Part shown: positions 32,273 to 44,570 of the stretch, piece by piece
Numbering within the stretch: position 1 is the stretch's first letter
Layout: every line of letters begins with the position of its first letter
Source: Gonatopus flavifemur
Taxonomy: Eukaryota; Arthropoda; Insecta; Hymenoptera; Dryinidae
Direction: 5' to 3'
DNA: 64,000 nucleotides
Assembly: GCA_018340375.1 (NCBI GenBank)
Contig: JAFFJZ010000002.1
Coordinates: forward strand, 61,684,001 to 61,748,000
Translations under genes and position numbers: made by a program
The notes under the pieces: generated by a model
Told to the model about the DNA's origin: nothing
Database searches by the model: none
What the model saw: only the letters and a program-made list of their open reading frames with translations

Positions 32273-33365
32273 AAATTTCACCGGAAAATTCCAGTACATG
32301 TACTGGAAGTCATTAACCTGTACATGTACCGGAAAATTTCAGCACATTTGTACTGCAAAAATTCAGTGCAAACGTTATGGAATTTCCGCATCAAAACTGG
32401 AAATTTTCTGAGCCTCGGTACTGGAATTTTTCAGTACACGAGCTGGACTTTTCCAGGACATGTACTGGAAAATTAATGCTGAAAATATCCATGAAAATTG
32501 AAAAAAAATTGCTCACGCAAAGTGATTTTGCAGGGTCCTTGTGTTCCAAGATGATTGAGAAACTTTTGATCGTTCATTTGGATGGACAGAAACTCATGTC
32601 TACCTAACAGGATTTGAACCCACACTTTTCTACCTGCCTACCAACTGAAACCTAAGACCTAACCGATGAGCTATAGCGCGACATGTTGGAAGGCCAGCTT
32701 GGGTTACTACATATGCTTCATATCTAGAACACAAGAGGATAAGTCTTGGAAAAACCTCATATATCAATTTCATTGGCTACAATTACAATTATTATTCAAA
32801 ATCTCAATCAGGAAATTTTTAATATAAAGACTTGAAATTTTTCCTGCCAGAAATGACGAAGTCCAATAGAAGTGGAAAATTTCAGTGCAACAGTGATTAA
32901 ATTCCGTTGCATAGCAACTGGAAAATTCCATCACACGACCTGAAAATTGCAGTTCAAAACCTGTATAATTCAATTGCATAGTAACTGGAAAATTCCATCA
33001 CAAAACCTGAGAATTGCAGTTAAAAACCTGTATAATTCCAGTATACCAACGATTAGGTTTTTTTTTCTAAATTCCAAATTTTTTCTCAAGTCCTTTTTGA
33101 GGGAATATTTTTTTTTGGTGCACAAGAACTATAAAATTGTAGTACGAGCCGGTAAAATTTTCGCGAAATCATGGCAAAATTTCAGTACATCATCTCAAAC
33201 TTGAAAATTCCAGTACAATGACTGAATTTTCAGTTATGCTTGGTAAATTTTCAGTAACGTAACAACAAAATCTCTGTACATGTACTGGAATATCCATATT
33301 CCTGTACTAGCACTGGAAATTTCCAGTCCAGTTGCACAGTAAATTTCCAGTTTTTTTTTACAGTG
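32273..33365 (-). mobile_element. CTGGAAATTTCCAG-rich CACTG element, copy 2 (uninterrupted)
   Basis: An inverted copy of 12878-14898, flanked by TA (32271-32272 and 33366-33367). At 32313-32316 it has a single TTAA where copy 1 carries the 894-bp element A. It contains the tRNA-like segment on the minus strand (B box GGATTTGAACC at 32610-32620, A box CCGATGAGCTA at 32663-32673). Frames of 70-85 codons inside it are products of the repeat sequence, not genes. Confidence 0.85.
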
Positions 33366-33367
33366 TA

Positions 33368-34192
33368 GCTATAGTTCAGGAAACCTCAATCTTCTAGTTC
33401 CGTTATATCATTACTCGCTAGGTCCTCACAAGTTTCCCGCTAGTTTCCCGTTAGCCCTTGGCTAGATTCTCGCGAGGGCCTAGACAGTTTCATGGTTGAT
33501 GTCGTTTTTAGTTACAACTAAAGAGGTTTCTCAGTGTGATTTGAATGGAAAATGGTGCCCCAAAAGGCACCCGCCAAAGAGAGTGTCTTGGGTCAAATGA
33601 CAACTGATTTTCCAGTTCAATTTATATACAAAAGCTTTTAAAAAAACCAAACAGAAAAAATTTCACAATGGAGCCGAAGAGTTATACTCTGATGCTACTA
33701 AATATATTTTTCGATTTTCCTTATCGTCCACTAGTCACGATAAAATGGAGAATGAAAAATGGCCGAAAGTTGCCGAGTCAACCCTTAAAGATGTAGGGAG
33801 TTTTTCCCTACTTCAGTGGTGCATTCCATTCCTAGATCGTGGGATAATTGGTTGTTCCATCAAAAATAGGGGATTCTTCCTCCACTTTGAGGAAGCATTC
33901 TGTTTTTTAGGTTCTGAATCTTCCAAGGAATGGAAAAAACTCCACCAAATTATACGGAAAAGTCTCTAGTCGAAGAAAAATTTCGCTGCCATTATTTTTT
34001 AAGGAGAATTTTCATAATTACTTTTATTATGAAAGTGAATATCGGCTTATTTCGAAATGCAGCCAAAACAAGCCCTATTGAAACCAAAAATGAGCGTAAA
34101 AAAACAGATGTCGATGCAATAGAAAGGACTGAATTCGAATTAATTTTCAAAAGCACATGCAGCCCCATTGAGTTGGACTTCTTACACTGTAG
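33368..34192. other. Unassigned DNA
   Basis: A perfect palindrome-like GGTGCCCCAAAAGGCACC near 33554 is the only notable structure. Confidence 0.4.
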
Positions 34193-34194
34193 AA

Positions 34195-34394
34195 AATTGT
34201 GTGTATTTTCAACACAGGTGTATGTTCCATACGGTCCACTTCAAATTTGTGTTGAATATTGACACGAAGGATGTGAGAAATTAACATAAAAGTGGTAAGT
34301 TTACACTGGAAATCTGTCCATTCAACACCCATGTGTGTTGATTTTCAACACAAATTTTGAATGGACCGTTTCTAACGCAAAATTTTTTACTGTG
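34195..34394. mobile_element. TA-flanked MITE with internal TCAACACA words
   Basis: The ends CACTGTAGAAAATTGTG and CAAAATTTTTTACTGTG are flanked by TA (34193-34194 and 34395-34396). TTCAACACA and its complement repeat inside. Confidence 0.75.
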
Positions 34395-34396
34395 TA

Positions 34397-35390
34397 CACT
34401 GATACTTTTATTGATTTTTGTTCTTCAATTGAAATCTTCTATTTTAATCGCTTCCAGTTCAAATATGAAGTGTCAGAAACAAAATAATCCACTGGATCTA
34501 TAATTATTGCCAGACGTTATTTACGATAAACGTGAATTATAAAGTGATTTCACGCTATGGTAGATAGGAACTTCACACCCAGCAATTCAATTTTGTTGGG
34601 ATTTTCATCAATCACTTTCTTCATTGAGAGAACCCTTTTGTAAAAAAACGTTGTAAGAATTATTTCTTGAGGAATTAAAGCACGTTTTCGATTGAGTGTA
34701 TTTTATTTATGACATTTACACAGGGAAGAATGGTATCCTTGTAGTAACGGAAATGAATGTAACGGAAAAGAATATTCAGGACATAAATGTGAGTTAAGAA
34801 ATTCTTCAATTAAGTTTCCTCTTGAGATAACATTCAATCGGAGATGGAAACATTCTCAAAATGATATATAATTTATGTATAATGCAATGTAGTTTATATA
34901 TAAGTTATGTATAATTATATATACATTATTTATAATCATGAAAATTTTCCTTTCGGGCAAACTTGCCTTAGTTTAAACGCATGTTCGAATCTGTTAGAAA
35001 ATCTCTGTCTGACTTCGACATCTTCTATCCATATCTGAACGGTTCCAACCGTCCTTTTAAATCCATTTAGAATGTATTCATAAATATTTCTGATCAATAT
35101 TCAATCGGATTGTCTAATTGACAAATATCAGACAGGATTATGAAACGATATCTCACGGTATCGATATCTTATATGCAATTAAAAAAATGTATGGAATGAA
35201 AAGAAATAAAATGAAATATAAAATTCAATAAACAATAAAAAACTAATACAAAAAACTAAAGTAGCTAACTAGCTAATAATTATATTATAATAATATGAAA
35301 TTGCCATAAAAAAATCGATACCATGAAATATCTTGCACCTTCGCATAATTTTTCTAAATTTGGAACGCCCGACGGAAGCAGATGAAAATT
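34397..35390. other. Unassigned, very AT-rich DNA
   Basis: A TATATA-rich block lies at about 34860-34935. No gene is seen. Confidence 0.4.
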
Positions 35391-35393
35391 CCA

Positions 35394-35641
35394 CACTGTT
35401 ATAGAAGAATTCCTTTGAATATTCAGTACATTCTACTGTAATCTCCTACAGACATTTTCTTCTGAATTTTTAGAAGAATTTTGCGGAATTTTTAAGAAAC
35501 TTGATTCAACTTTTAGAATACGTTCCAAAATTCGGTTGAAATTTCTAAAAATTCATTAGAATTTTTCTACAAATTCAGAAAAATTGGCTGTGAGAAATTA
35601 CAGTCACATCTTCTGAATTTTCGGAAAGAATTTTTTCACAG
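35394..35641. mobile_element. MITE rich in TTCTGAATTTT words
   Basis: It begins CACTGTTATAGAAGAATTCC and ends GAATTTTTTCACAG. ATACGTTCCAA, TTCTGAATTTT and flanking sequence are shared in order with 52352-52628, and the start with about 44455-44570. Confidence 0.6.
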
Positions 35642-35981
35642 TACATCAATTGTGAAAACCAGTCAAAGTAAGGCGAAAATTCTCCAACAGATTCTGACAA
35701 GTATTTCAAGCAGAGTAGGTTTAAAAACATATTCGGTCCTTTAACCAGGCTCTGTAGTGTCTTGTATTAAAATTTGAAAGTATACACGGAGAAGAAAATT
35801 GAGTTGCAGTAGCCAAGTGGTGCAGACATAGACAGCCATTAAATGAGCTCCTGTGGCAAAACTTCAGCTGTCACAGCAAATAGATCAGCTACAAATACAA
35901 ATGTTCTTGCTGTAATAACTAATTGAATAGCTGTTTATGTCCGTGCTGGCCACTTTGCTGCTGCAGCTAAATCATTTTTCA

Positions 35982-36398
35982 TGTGATACGCTAAGAGCAG
36001 AAGTGACATTCGAATTGTTGTCAAGCAAAAACAGGACAAGAACTTCCGAGAGCAACAACGGAACGTCAAAAATTCCGAGCAAAAGTGATACACCTGTAAT
36101 TCGGAACAAAAGAACACCCACGGACATCTCCAGGCAAAAATGAAACACTGTAGAGCTCGAGCAAAAACGAACCAGCGTATAAATACAGAATTGGGTTGTG
36201 TGTTTATTGGTTTTTGCTCGAGCTTTCCAGTGTTTCATTTTTGCCTGGAGATTTCCGTGGGTGTTCTTTTATTCCAAATTATTCGTTTATCGCTTTTGCT
36301 CGGAACTCTTGACATTCCATTCTTGCTCTGGAAAGTTCCTATCCTGTCTTTACTTGACAACAATTCGAGTGTCACTTTTGCTCTTAGCGTGTCATGTG
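35982..36398. mobile_element. Foldback repeat with ~205-bp arms
   Basis: The left arm (ACGCTAAGAGCAGAAGTGAC onward) returns inverted at the right, ending GCTCTTAGCGTGTCATGTG. The loop is near 36190. Frames on both strands in the arms are mirror translations, not genes. Outer ends are not clear. Confidence 0.75.
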
Positions 36399-37135
36399 TA
36401 AAATACGTACCATCGAAGTGATCGAAATTGTGTGGAAAGGGAAACTTTTATAAATTCCGTTAAATTAATCCAATGCACAATCATTTTATCCGACGTTCAT
36501 GAATTCACATTCCATACAAATGATATCTATAAGCTTCTCGTAATCTGATCACATACCAACAACTGATACAAACACGTTTGATATTTTTATCCCTAGCTGG
36601 TAATAATGAAAAGCACGTCCAGACCCTTTTGCTTTTCTGCTTTAGAAACTTCGATATTCGATGAATTTTGAATTTATATTCCTTCGACATCGAAGGGGAA
36701 ATTCGATATTTTGTAATTCTACGTGTCCACTTGTGTTGCTCATTGCACTACTATCCGTATTGCGAGAATGGTTCGAGAAATTCTCGGCTTGATAAGAACG
36801 AACGTGGGATCCATAGCAAGTTGTTATCTTTATATATATTTTTGTTTATTTTTCATTATAATAACTTTATTGAAATTCATTATGTTCGATTGAACGAGTA
36901 AAACCACAAAATCTAACCGAATTATTTTGTTCAACTATGTAAACGGTTGTTTCAGTTGTAACCACAACCAAACAGTTTGTCAACAGCTTTCACTTTGAAT
37001 TTGTTGTTTGACTAAATCACGCTTTGAATATGAACATTTTCGTTTTTTGAGATAACATATTGCACAATTAACTGCGGGAGCTAGTTTTTCAGCTAGAACA
37101 GTGAGAAGTGAACTACAATGAGCTACTAATGCTTG

Positions 37136-37550
37136 CTATCCCTGGCGATTCCAAAGTGACCAATTTTTATAGTTTACTTTCGGTTATTTTTTGGTTTGGT
37201 AAAGATTTGGTCAGAAAATGGTTACCCAGATGGTTTTTATCATGTGATGACCTATTTGTGACCGGAATCTAATGATTGCTTAGAACAACTATGCCACCAA
37301 AAGGTAACCAAAAAATGTAGTCCTTTTTTGGAATCTTTTTGGTATTTTTGTGGTAAAAACCCAGAAAATTACCACGGAATAACCGAAAAATCACCAAAAT
37401 TGAGATTGGTTGAATTTTGGTCAATTTTTGTTGAAAAAAATGTCTCAAAAGACCAACAAGTTACCAAAACCAAGATTTTTCACCAAAATGTAACCGAAAT
37501 TTTTGGTCGCTTGTCGGTTCACCCAGATCCACTAGGGATGGCAGCTAATG
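37136..37550. mobile_element. Foldback MITE with CTATCCCTGG / CTAGGGATGG ends
   Basis: CTATCCCTGGCGATTCCAAA faces GGATCTGGGTGAACC-type sequence through CACTAGGGATGG. The inside is rich in TTTTGGT and ACCAAAA words. The end resembles ACATCCCTGG at 15999. Confidence 0.5.
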
Positions 37551-37859
37551 AATAAAGATTGTTGCAATTATTTTAGCTGTAGCAACGACAAAAGTGAACA
37601 ACTGCCACAGGAAAGTCAATTTTTTTCCATGCACGAATATAATTAATATCAAAATACGAGTTTTTGGAGTCGAGTTGAGAAATTTATATCATAACTACCA
37701 ACTTTCAATACATCGCCAACTCTCTTTGTCTATTCGAACATGAGTTGAGAATGTCTCACCAAAGATTCGTGAAGTATGTTACCCGAACGTGACTTCTATT
37801 CATTACTTGTTTAAGTCGTGATTAGTGGAAACACAATAAGAGCAAATTCATTAACAGTA

Positions 37860-38260
37860 CACTGTAAAAAGAAAGTCTCAAATTCAGCTCATTTCATGGC
37901 TGAATCTATGATGCAAACAAATTAAGCCGAAAAAACAATCGTCGACACAATGGAAAAAGCATTGTCTGAAATTGAGATGCAAACAGATTAAGACTTCACT
38001 GTAAAAAAAATTTGTTGAATTCCAAACAAAAATGCTTGGAAATTTACAAACTTGGTTTGGAAAAATAATTTCCGAACCTTTTTTATAAATTGCCAAACAA
38101 AAGTTTGTGAATTTTTAAAAATCTTCGTGAAATCACAAAATTTTTTGAATGTTTACAAACTTTTGTTTGGTAATTTACAAAAAAAGTTTGTGTAAAAAAC
38201 TGCCAAACTTCTTTGGCAGTTTAGGAAGTATATTTTTTACAGTGTTTTCTTTTTACAGTG
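37860..38260. mobile_element. CACTG-ended MITE carrying a second CACTG-ended MITE
   Basis: The outer ends CACTGTAAAAAGAAAGTCTC and CTTTTTACAGTG are flanked by TA (37858-37859 and 38261-38262). It is almost identical to the uninterrupted copy at 59649-59798, except that 37997-38244 is inserted near its right end. Confidence 0.8.
37997..38244. mobile_element. Inner MITE rich in TTTGTTTGG / CCAAACAAA words
   Basis: The ends CACTGTAAAAAAAATTTG and TTTTTTACAGTG lie between TT dinucleotides. Comparison with 59649-59798 shows the same flanks joined, confirming insertion of about 248 bp plus a 2-3 base T duplication. Confidence 0.8.
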
Positions 38261-38262
38261 TA

Positions 38263-41200
38263 TACAGGTATCGTTTGTTCATTTAGTCATCTTTCTTCGA
38301 GTATACGGAAAGGCTCTTAATGAAAGACGCACTGAGAACTTCAAAAGAGTTTCCAACACCACATTGTCTCGGAAGGAGTAAAACAGAAAACTCATACGTT
38401 ACTTCACTAAAACAAAAGAACAAAGGCTTCGTAACTGTATCTCGCTTGGAGAGAAAAGAATAAGAAAATTAACGCTTTTATACATGAGAGAAAAAATACA
38501 TTCCTTCAAATTTTGTCTACCTCTTAAAATATTTAAACCTATCGATTTACCGAGTCTATAAATTTTCTATCAATTTCCGGCATGGAAATCATAAAAAGAA
38601 GAACCCACTTTCCAGTTGAACCTTTTACCCTCCCCTCCCCCTTACGCTCCTTTAAAACCGAGTTATCGAAGCTTTTTTTTCATTCTCCTCTTAAAGAAAC
38701 TTATATCTCTCTTTTTTCTTGCGAAAAAAGTTATCGAGGCATTATTTGTCTTTTCTTAAAAAAGATCATTGAGTCCTGTCTTTCTTTTTGTTTTCTTTTT
38801 TGTCTTCTTTTCCTGAAAAGAAGATAAGCAAAGTTTGAAGTTTTCCACATTGAACAAAAATTTCAATTCTTCCACTCTTTCGGTATGAAACAATCCGATA
38901 GCTATTGATTGAATTGTTAATTTCACTTTGTTGTTGACGGTATGATGAATATTCATTATTGTTGTTATTGTACCACATCAATTACTCAATCTCGAAGTAA
39001 TACCGAGTGAACAGAATGAAAAATCTAGTAATTTCATACGCTACCAAAAGATTTTGTTGAAATATTCAGTCCAGAATTCGAGAAGATTTGTGTGAGGTTA
39101 TTATGAAAGGCGTGGAAGCATTTCTTGTATTCACAAATCGACCACATACATATGCAATGTGGTAACGATTCTGATATAGGTGATCTTCGTCGAGTCCTTC
39201 GTCTTCTACCATCATCGAGCATCCCATGTTCTATCCCGTTATTCACAGAACGGTAGCTGAGATCAAGGCGAGTTTTTCGATCGTTGTCTCCGCAGCGTTG
39301 TTCCTTTCTCCTTTTCACCTTTGTTCGAGAGGAGAAAGTATCTCGGGGGGATGAATGATCTGTAACATTTATATATGTATGTTTATACTGCCTGTTCATC
39401 ACCGTGAAAATTTTGATGTTTATTCTTCGAGTAATCACCCAAAAATCCAGTACAAATATTCTCTTTAATTCAAAAGAAAATAGATGTTCATGGGAGAGGA
39501 AAAAGATCAAAGGGATATTTAGTAAAATTCACGCGAATGCCGAGGCGTTGACGACAGAATTTACGTTGATTTGGCTTTATAAATTGTACATTACTGCCGT
39601 ATCGAATTCACATGATGATTTATCATAAAAATGGATCGGCAAGCAGTAGGGAGAAAGACCGGCCAAATTACCACGAGGGTAACGGAAAACAGATATTGTT
39701 TCTACTTAAAACGAATGTCGTCGAGTGTTTGATCTGAAATAAAAAAAAAACAAAAAACAAAGACGTTTGCCAACATTCCTTCTCTCTAGTGTTATCAATA
39801 AAGAATGATCTCAGTTGAGGTGAAGAACTCAGGTTTTCTGCTCCGCTCCATTCAAACAATTCATTAACTACGAAACTACGCGTAAATACTCTTTTAAATT
39901 CTCACATTCATTTATGTTTTATATCACTTGTTTTCCTATTGCAGGGAGTCCAGGTAGATTTTCCGCTTTAATTATTTATGCAAATGAAAGAATGTGTTTC
40001 CTTTCTGTTTTTGATTATCCAGAATTCTTTGAGTATTGAGGAAGTAAGTTCGAGTGATCAAACATGGAAAAAATATAATAACTCGAACAATATCCTTTTA
40101 CGTAACAGATGTTTTAACCCTTTATCGCAAAGTGAATCATATTTGATACAACGCATCCGTGCCAAAAATGCCAGGTAGAAACAGGTAACCTGACATTTTT
40201 CGCAGGGATGTAACAAATCTCCCAAAAATCACCAACGATGTCAAGCGATTGCCATTTTTTGTGGGAGGGGAAAAAAGTTGTGCAACAAGGGGTTGATCAA
40301 TTACATCACGATGAGCATAAAATTCAATGGATTTTAATGAAAAATGTACGCACAAGAGTAATTGGATACAAAGAAATCTCGAATGCATGTTTCATTACCT
40401 CATAATAAATCTTTCTATCATGTTTCTTCACTTCAAATTACACTCCACAACGTAATCTTATATCAGATTTTCGGCAGTACTGATCCATTACTCGGCACCT
40501 CTATTGCTCGAACCTCCTCACGTAGAATATTCAACGTAGTCTCGAAGTCATGCGAAGAAAGTGAAGTTCAGAAAATTACTGTAATTAAATTTTGGTTTAC
40601 TTCAGACGTGAAGTGAATCTAGATAGTCTTATGTTGATTATACCTTGTTACACCTACCACACTAGATGATTCAAACGGTAATTTACACGTACAATAATTT
40701 GTTTACGGACGTTGATGTAGTAACTCATCAAGGAGTTAATTACAGTTCAAGCTATTCAATGATTCAGATAATTTTCGTTTGTTTTGAGACAAAATGCGAA
40801 CTCGATTGAATTTTCAGCGGTCCATTTGATCCTCGAGGTAGAATTTTGATGCAAATCCTTCCTCTTTAACTTTAATCGATATCAATTTTCTATCAAACCC
40901 CTTCCCCTTTAACTTCAATTTTTCGTTGCGCTCTCTACGTTCTATAAATATTTTGCATATCACTTAACCTTCTACGTAGCCAAGAAAATCCACTTCATCA
41001 ATGTTCACCTTCTTATAATTACATTATCTTCGTAGCGACATTGCTGCATTTTATCAATAATACATCCCCACTTTCAATCCCTCGAGACTTTTCCGCGTTC
41101 TCGATTCTCCATTCCAGCAGGGAATCCAAATTCATATGATTCAATTTAACAGTTAAATATTCCCGAATCCAAGTACAAAGTGGACGAAGATTATTTCTTC

Positions 41201-44200
41201 GTACGAGGATTTATCTGCAGCTTTGAAAATTGAATGCCCACCTGTAACCAATTTGAAAATGTGGTGATGTTCAGTCTCAATTCAACCTCAATGAAAATTG
41301 AATTTACTGAAGGAAGAGTGTGATAAAAGGATACGAAAACCGCACATCGGTATAAAATGTAAGAATTTTATAATCTGTACGTATGTATATGTTCAAAAAA
41401 ATCCATCTAAGCGCAAATATTTACTGAATTTCGAGCATATAAGCGAGGAAAATGATTGTCAACTGGAAAACACGTCAATTGAAAAGAGCTGGGAATGTCA
41501 AATCTATCCCATTATCGAACAATCGTTGGCGTTCGAAGTACATTTCAATTTACGAGCCAACCAATCTGCCGACACGACATTGAGATTTCATCGTCGTTAA
41601 AACAAACTGTGACAGAGAGAAAAATGGAATGACAGAAAGAAGGGAAATGTCAGAACGATTTATATCGAAACGTTCGGTGGTATCAAAATGAGAAAATGCT
41701 GAGGAGCGAAAAGATTTCGCACGCAAGATAGGTTTTTCAATGTCTCGGTGCAACTGGTACGGTTTCATCGCATATACGTCTATCAATTATCCGTTCGTTG
41801 GGGAATTTTATAAGCGACGACTCTGTGGCTACGATTTTGTTGCTTCGAATGCTCGATATCCGCGTATTTACTGCTCTGTAATCGATGAGTTTTACGAATT
41901 TCGTCGGTCAGGATGAGTGGTTAAAGTGAAAGTAGTAAACTCCGTACATTGGTCAGACGTATAACAGCGTATAGTGATGTCAAATATTGTGTTCAGTAGA
42001 ACTGAAAATTCACGTGGAGAAAAGTTATGCGATTATTGACGTAAACGAGGATTCCATAAAATATATGATTGCGTGGATTTTATTCCGTGAAAGGGAACAG
42101 CGGATGGGCGGTGATGAACAATTGATTCAAACTAATAAATTCTCGCTAACAGTTTTCTGGTTTGGAGGTTGAAACTTCAACATGCATTGATTGATGTAAT
42201 TTAAAACTCACGCTGAATAATAATATTTGATAAAATTCAAGTTTTATATACATTTTTTTGAGAGAAGAGAACGATGAGACTGCACCTCACAAGGGTCGAT
42301 ATGAAACCGCTGCTGACCCAAAAACCAACGATATTGGCACCCCTCTTTTAACAACTCAGCTGTTTGAAATGCTGCTGCATTTGTCTTCTCGGTAAACTTT
42401 ATATTTTTTTCCACGAGCTTTTTTATCGTCCAATTTAACCCTACTTTGTCGTCGCCTTTGTAGAGCATACCCACACATTCTTACATCCATTAACTCCATG
42501 TGTCTCTTTCATTCTTCTACCTTATTTTTTCTTCCCCTTCCAAAGTGATGCGCAACATTTCTTCAGTTCAGAGTTTCAATGGCTCTGGTAATTGTATTGC
42601 TAGTCACTCGGTGTGCCTTTTAGTATCTATTATCAAGACTATATAACATGGAGAATCGAATTGTAAAATTTGTTTTGTTGCCCCTATTATTCGGATTCAT
42701 TGTATAAATGGGATTTTTTCATATTCTCACACTTGGACAGCTCGCATTTTCACGCTCTAAAATTCCAAGATTATCTTGATGTTGAACTCGTATTCACGTA
42801 CAGAAACATTCCTAACGTTCTCAGGGTTCTATAACAAGCTCTTCAGAAGTAACTGAAAGAAAAAGAACACTCAAATCACAATGTTTATTATCAGGGCTAT
42901 GCTGGTATCCCTCGATTCTCAATGCACCGGATCAGGTAGTGGAATTTGATTATATAGTCACTTGGATTCGACAGAATATCCATCACTTCTGACTCTCATT
43001 AGAAGATTTCATTGTCCCTGGCTTTATGAAAATATTCGAATTCAAAATGTAAACTAAATTTTGATTCTGAGGTGCTTCTGAGACATAATTTTTTATTTCA
43101 AGGTTCCTAAATTCACCAGAACTTTCTACCAATCTTCCCATTTTGTTCAATATTTCGTTCTAATTTATATTTGATTTACAGTTCTCTTTCTTTCCTCCTA
43201 GAATAATGGAGTGAAAATAAAGCAGCACAAGAATTTTTAATAAACACAGAATAAACATTCGCAAATAAAAAATGAGGCAGCGACCAACTGGTTGGACAAC
43301 TGAGCGCTTGATAAAATCCGATAGAATTGATAATTTCAATAAGAACGCTTCTTGAAATTAAAATGAGCAAAAAACAAACAGAAGAGAAGAGAAGAAGAGT
43401 TTGGAAAATGCGTGAGAAGTATGATAGTTTTGAGGAGGAAGAAAAAGAAAGTGTCATTGACAACGTATGGAACAACTTCACAGCAGAAAAGCAAGAGGAG
43501 AATGTATATAGAAATGATTGCGTGGTATTTATGTACACAATGCCGTATCACTTGACTGGAAAACTACCGGCTGTGTTGAGCTTATTCAAGTGCAGACATA
43601 AACTGAGAGTATGAGTGATCCATATTAACCGCAACTGTTTCCAACACAGATCAAATGCAACTCTTCAACAAGTGAAATTTTACTCGGAGAACAATCTCTT
43701 CACGATGATTCATTTACTAGAAATTGTGAATGCAGCTCTTTCATTTAGAGAATTCTGCTCATTGGAGAGGTTTATTATCTAAATTGAAGGAAAACTGAAA
43801 CCTGCCAATGGAATTCATAGTTTGTATACTTTGAAACTGCACAACCGATGGAAGAAATTTGGAGTGCGAACATGAGAATATTGTAAAAAAAACTTGTAAT
43901 TTTGGTATCTTGAACAATCATCTCAGATACTACTAAAACCACAAGAATTAACAGAATATAATTTTTACGTGTATGCACGTATGGTGGTTTTCTCCAAAGA
44001 GACTTGTGCGCATATACCGGGGACAATAAAACTCCCATTCGTTTTCCTAGAAACGTCGTTTCTTCTTAACGAGCCCTTATTCCACCGACTCTATACCCAT
44101 GATTATATAACTCACCGCTCACACATTCGCACACAGTAAAAATTTATGTCTTTATCCATACCCCTTCATTTTTATTCTTTTTACCTTCGACAGAGTCGAT

Positions 44201-44452
44201 GTGCAATCTTTTTTTCCTGAGCGACAGTGTCATATTACAGCCATCCTTCTTTTTTTCTCTTTTCCGTCATGAGAACTTCTCAATAATTTTCTTATTCTAT
44301 GTTTTTAATCTCCGGTCAACCCGCATAGATCCAAAGGGAACAAAAGGTTTTTGATATCCCATGTCATGATTATATGAGTAAAGGAAGATAGAATTTAATA
44401 CAAGAACAAAAATCATGTTCAAGAACCGTAGTACATTTTTTATCGTTCACTG
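38263..44452. other. Long stretch without recognised genes
   Basis: No conserved domain was recognised in any frame. Open frames at 39034-39510 (minus, 158 codons), 41298-41600 (plus, 100 codons) and 43176-43614 (both strands) lack motifs. The 39160-39360 region is more GC-rich and could belong to an untranslated or coding exon of a host gene, but nothing identifies it. A partial relative of the piggyBac-like MITE sits near 44321-44450. Confidence 0.45.
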
Positions 44453-44454
44453 TA

Positions 44455-44570
44455 AAAAGAATTCCTTTGCGAAATTTAGAAAATGCGCCTGTAATTCTTT
44501 ACAGCCACTTTTTCTGAATTTTCAGCTAAATTTTAATGAATTTCAACCCTCGTTTAACCACACTTCACAG
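44455..44570. mobile_element. Fragment of the TTCTGAATTTT-rich MITE family
   Basis: CACTGTAAAAAGAATTCCTTTG begins it after the relative of the piggyBac-like MITE ends, with TTCTGAATTTTCAG inside as at 35394 and 52352. The right end is missing. Confidence 0.45.

Noticed and set aside
39034..39510. 158-codon minus-strand frame
   Set aside because: No recognisable domain, unusual low-complexity Arg stretch and no splice or start context that supports it; left as unassigned.
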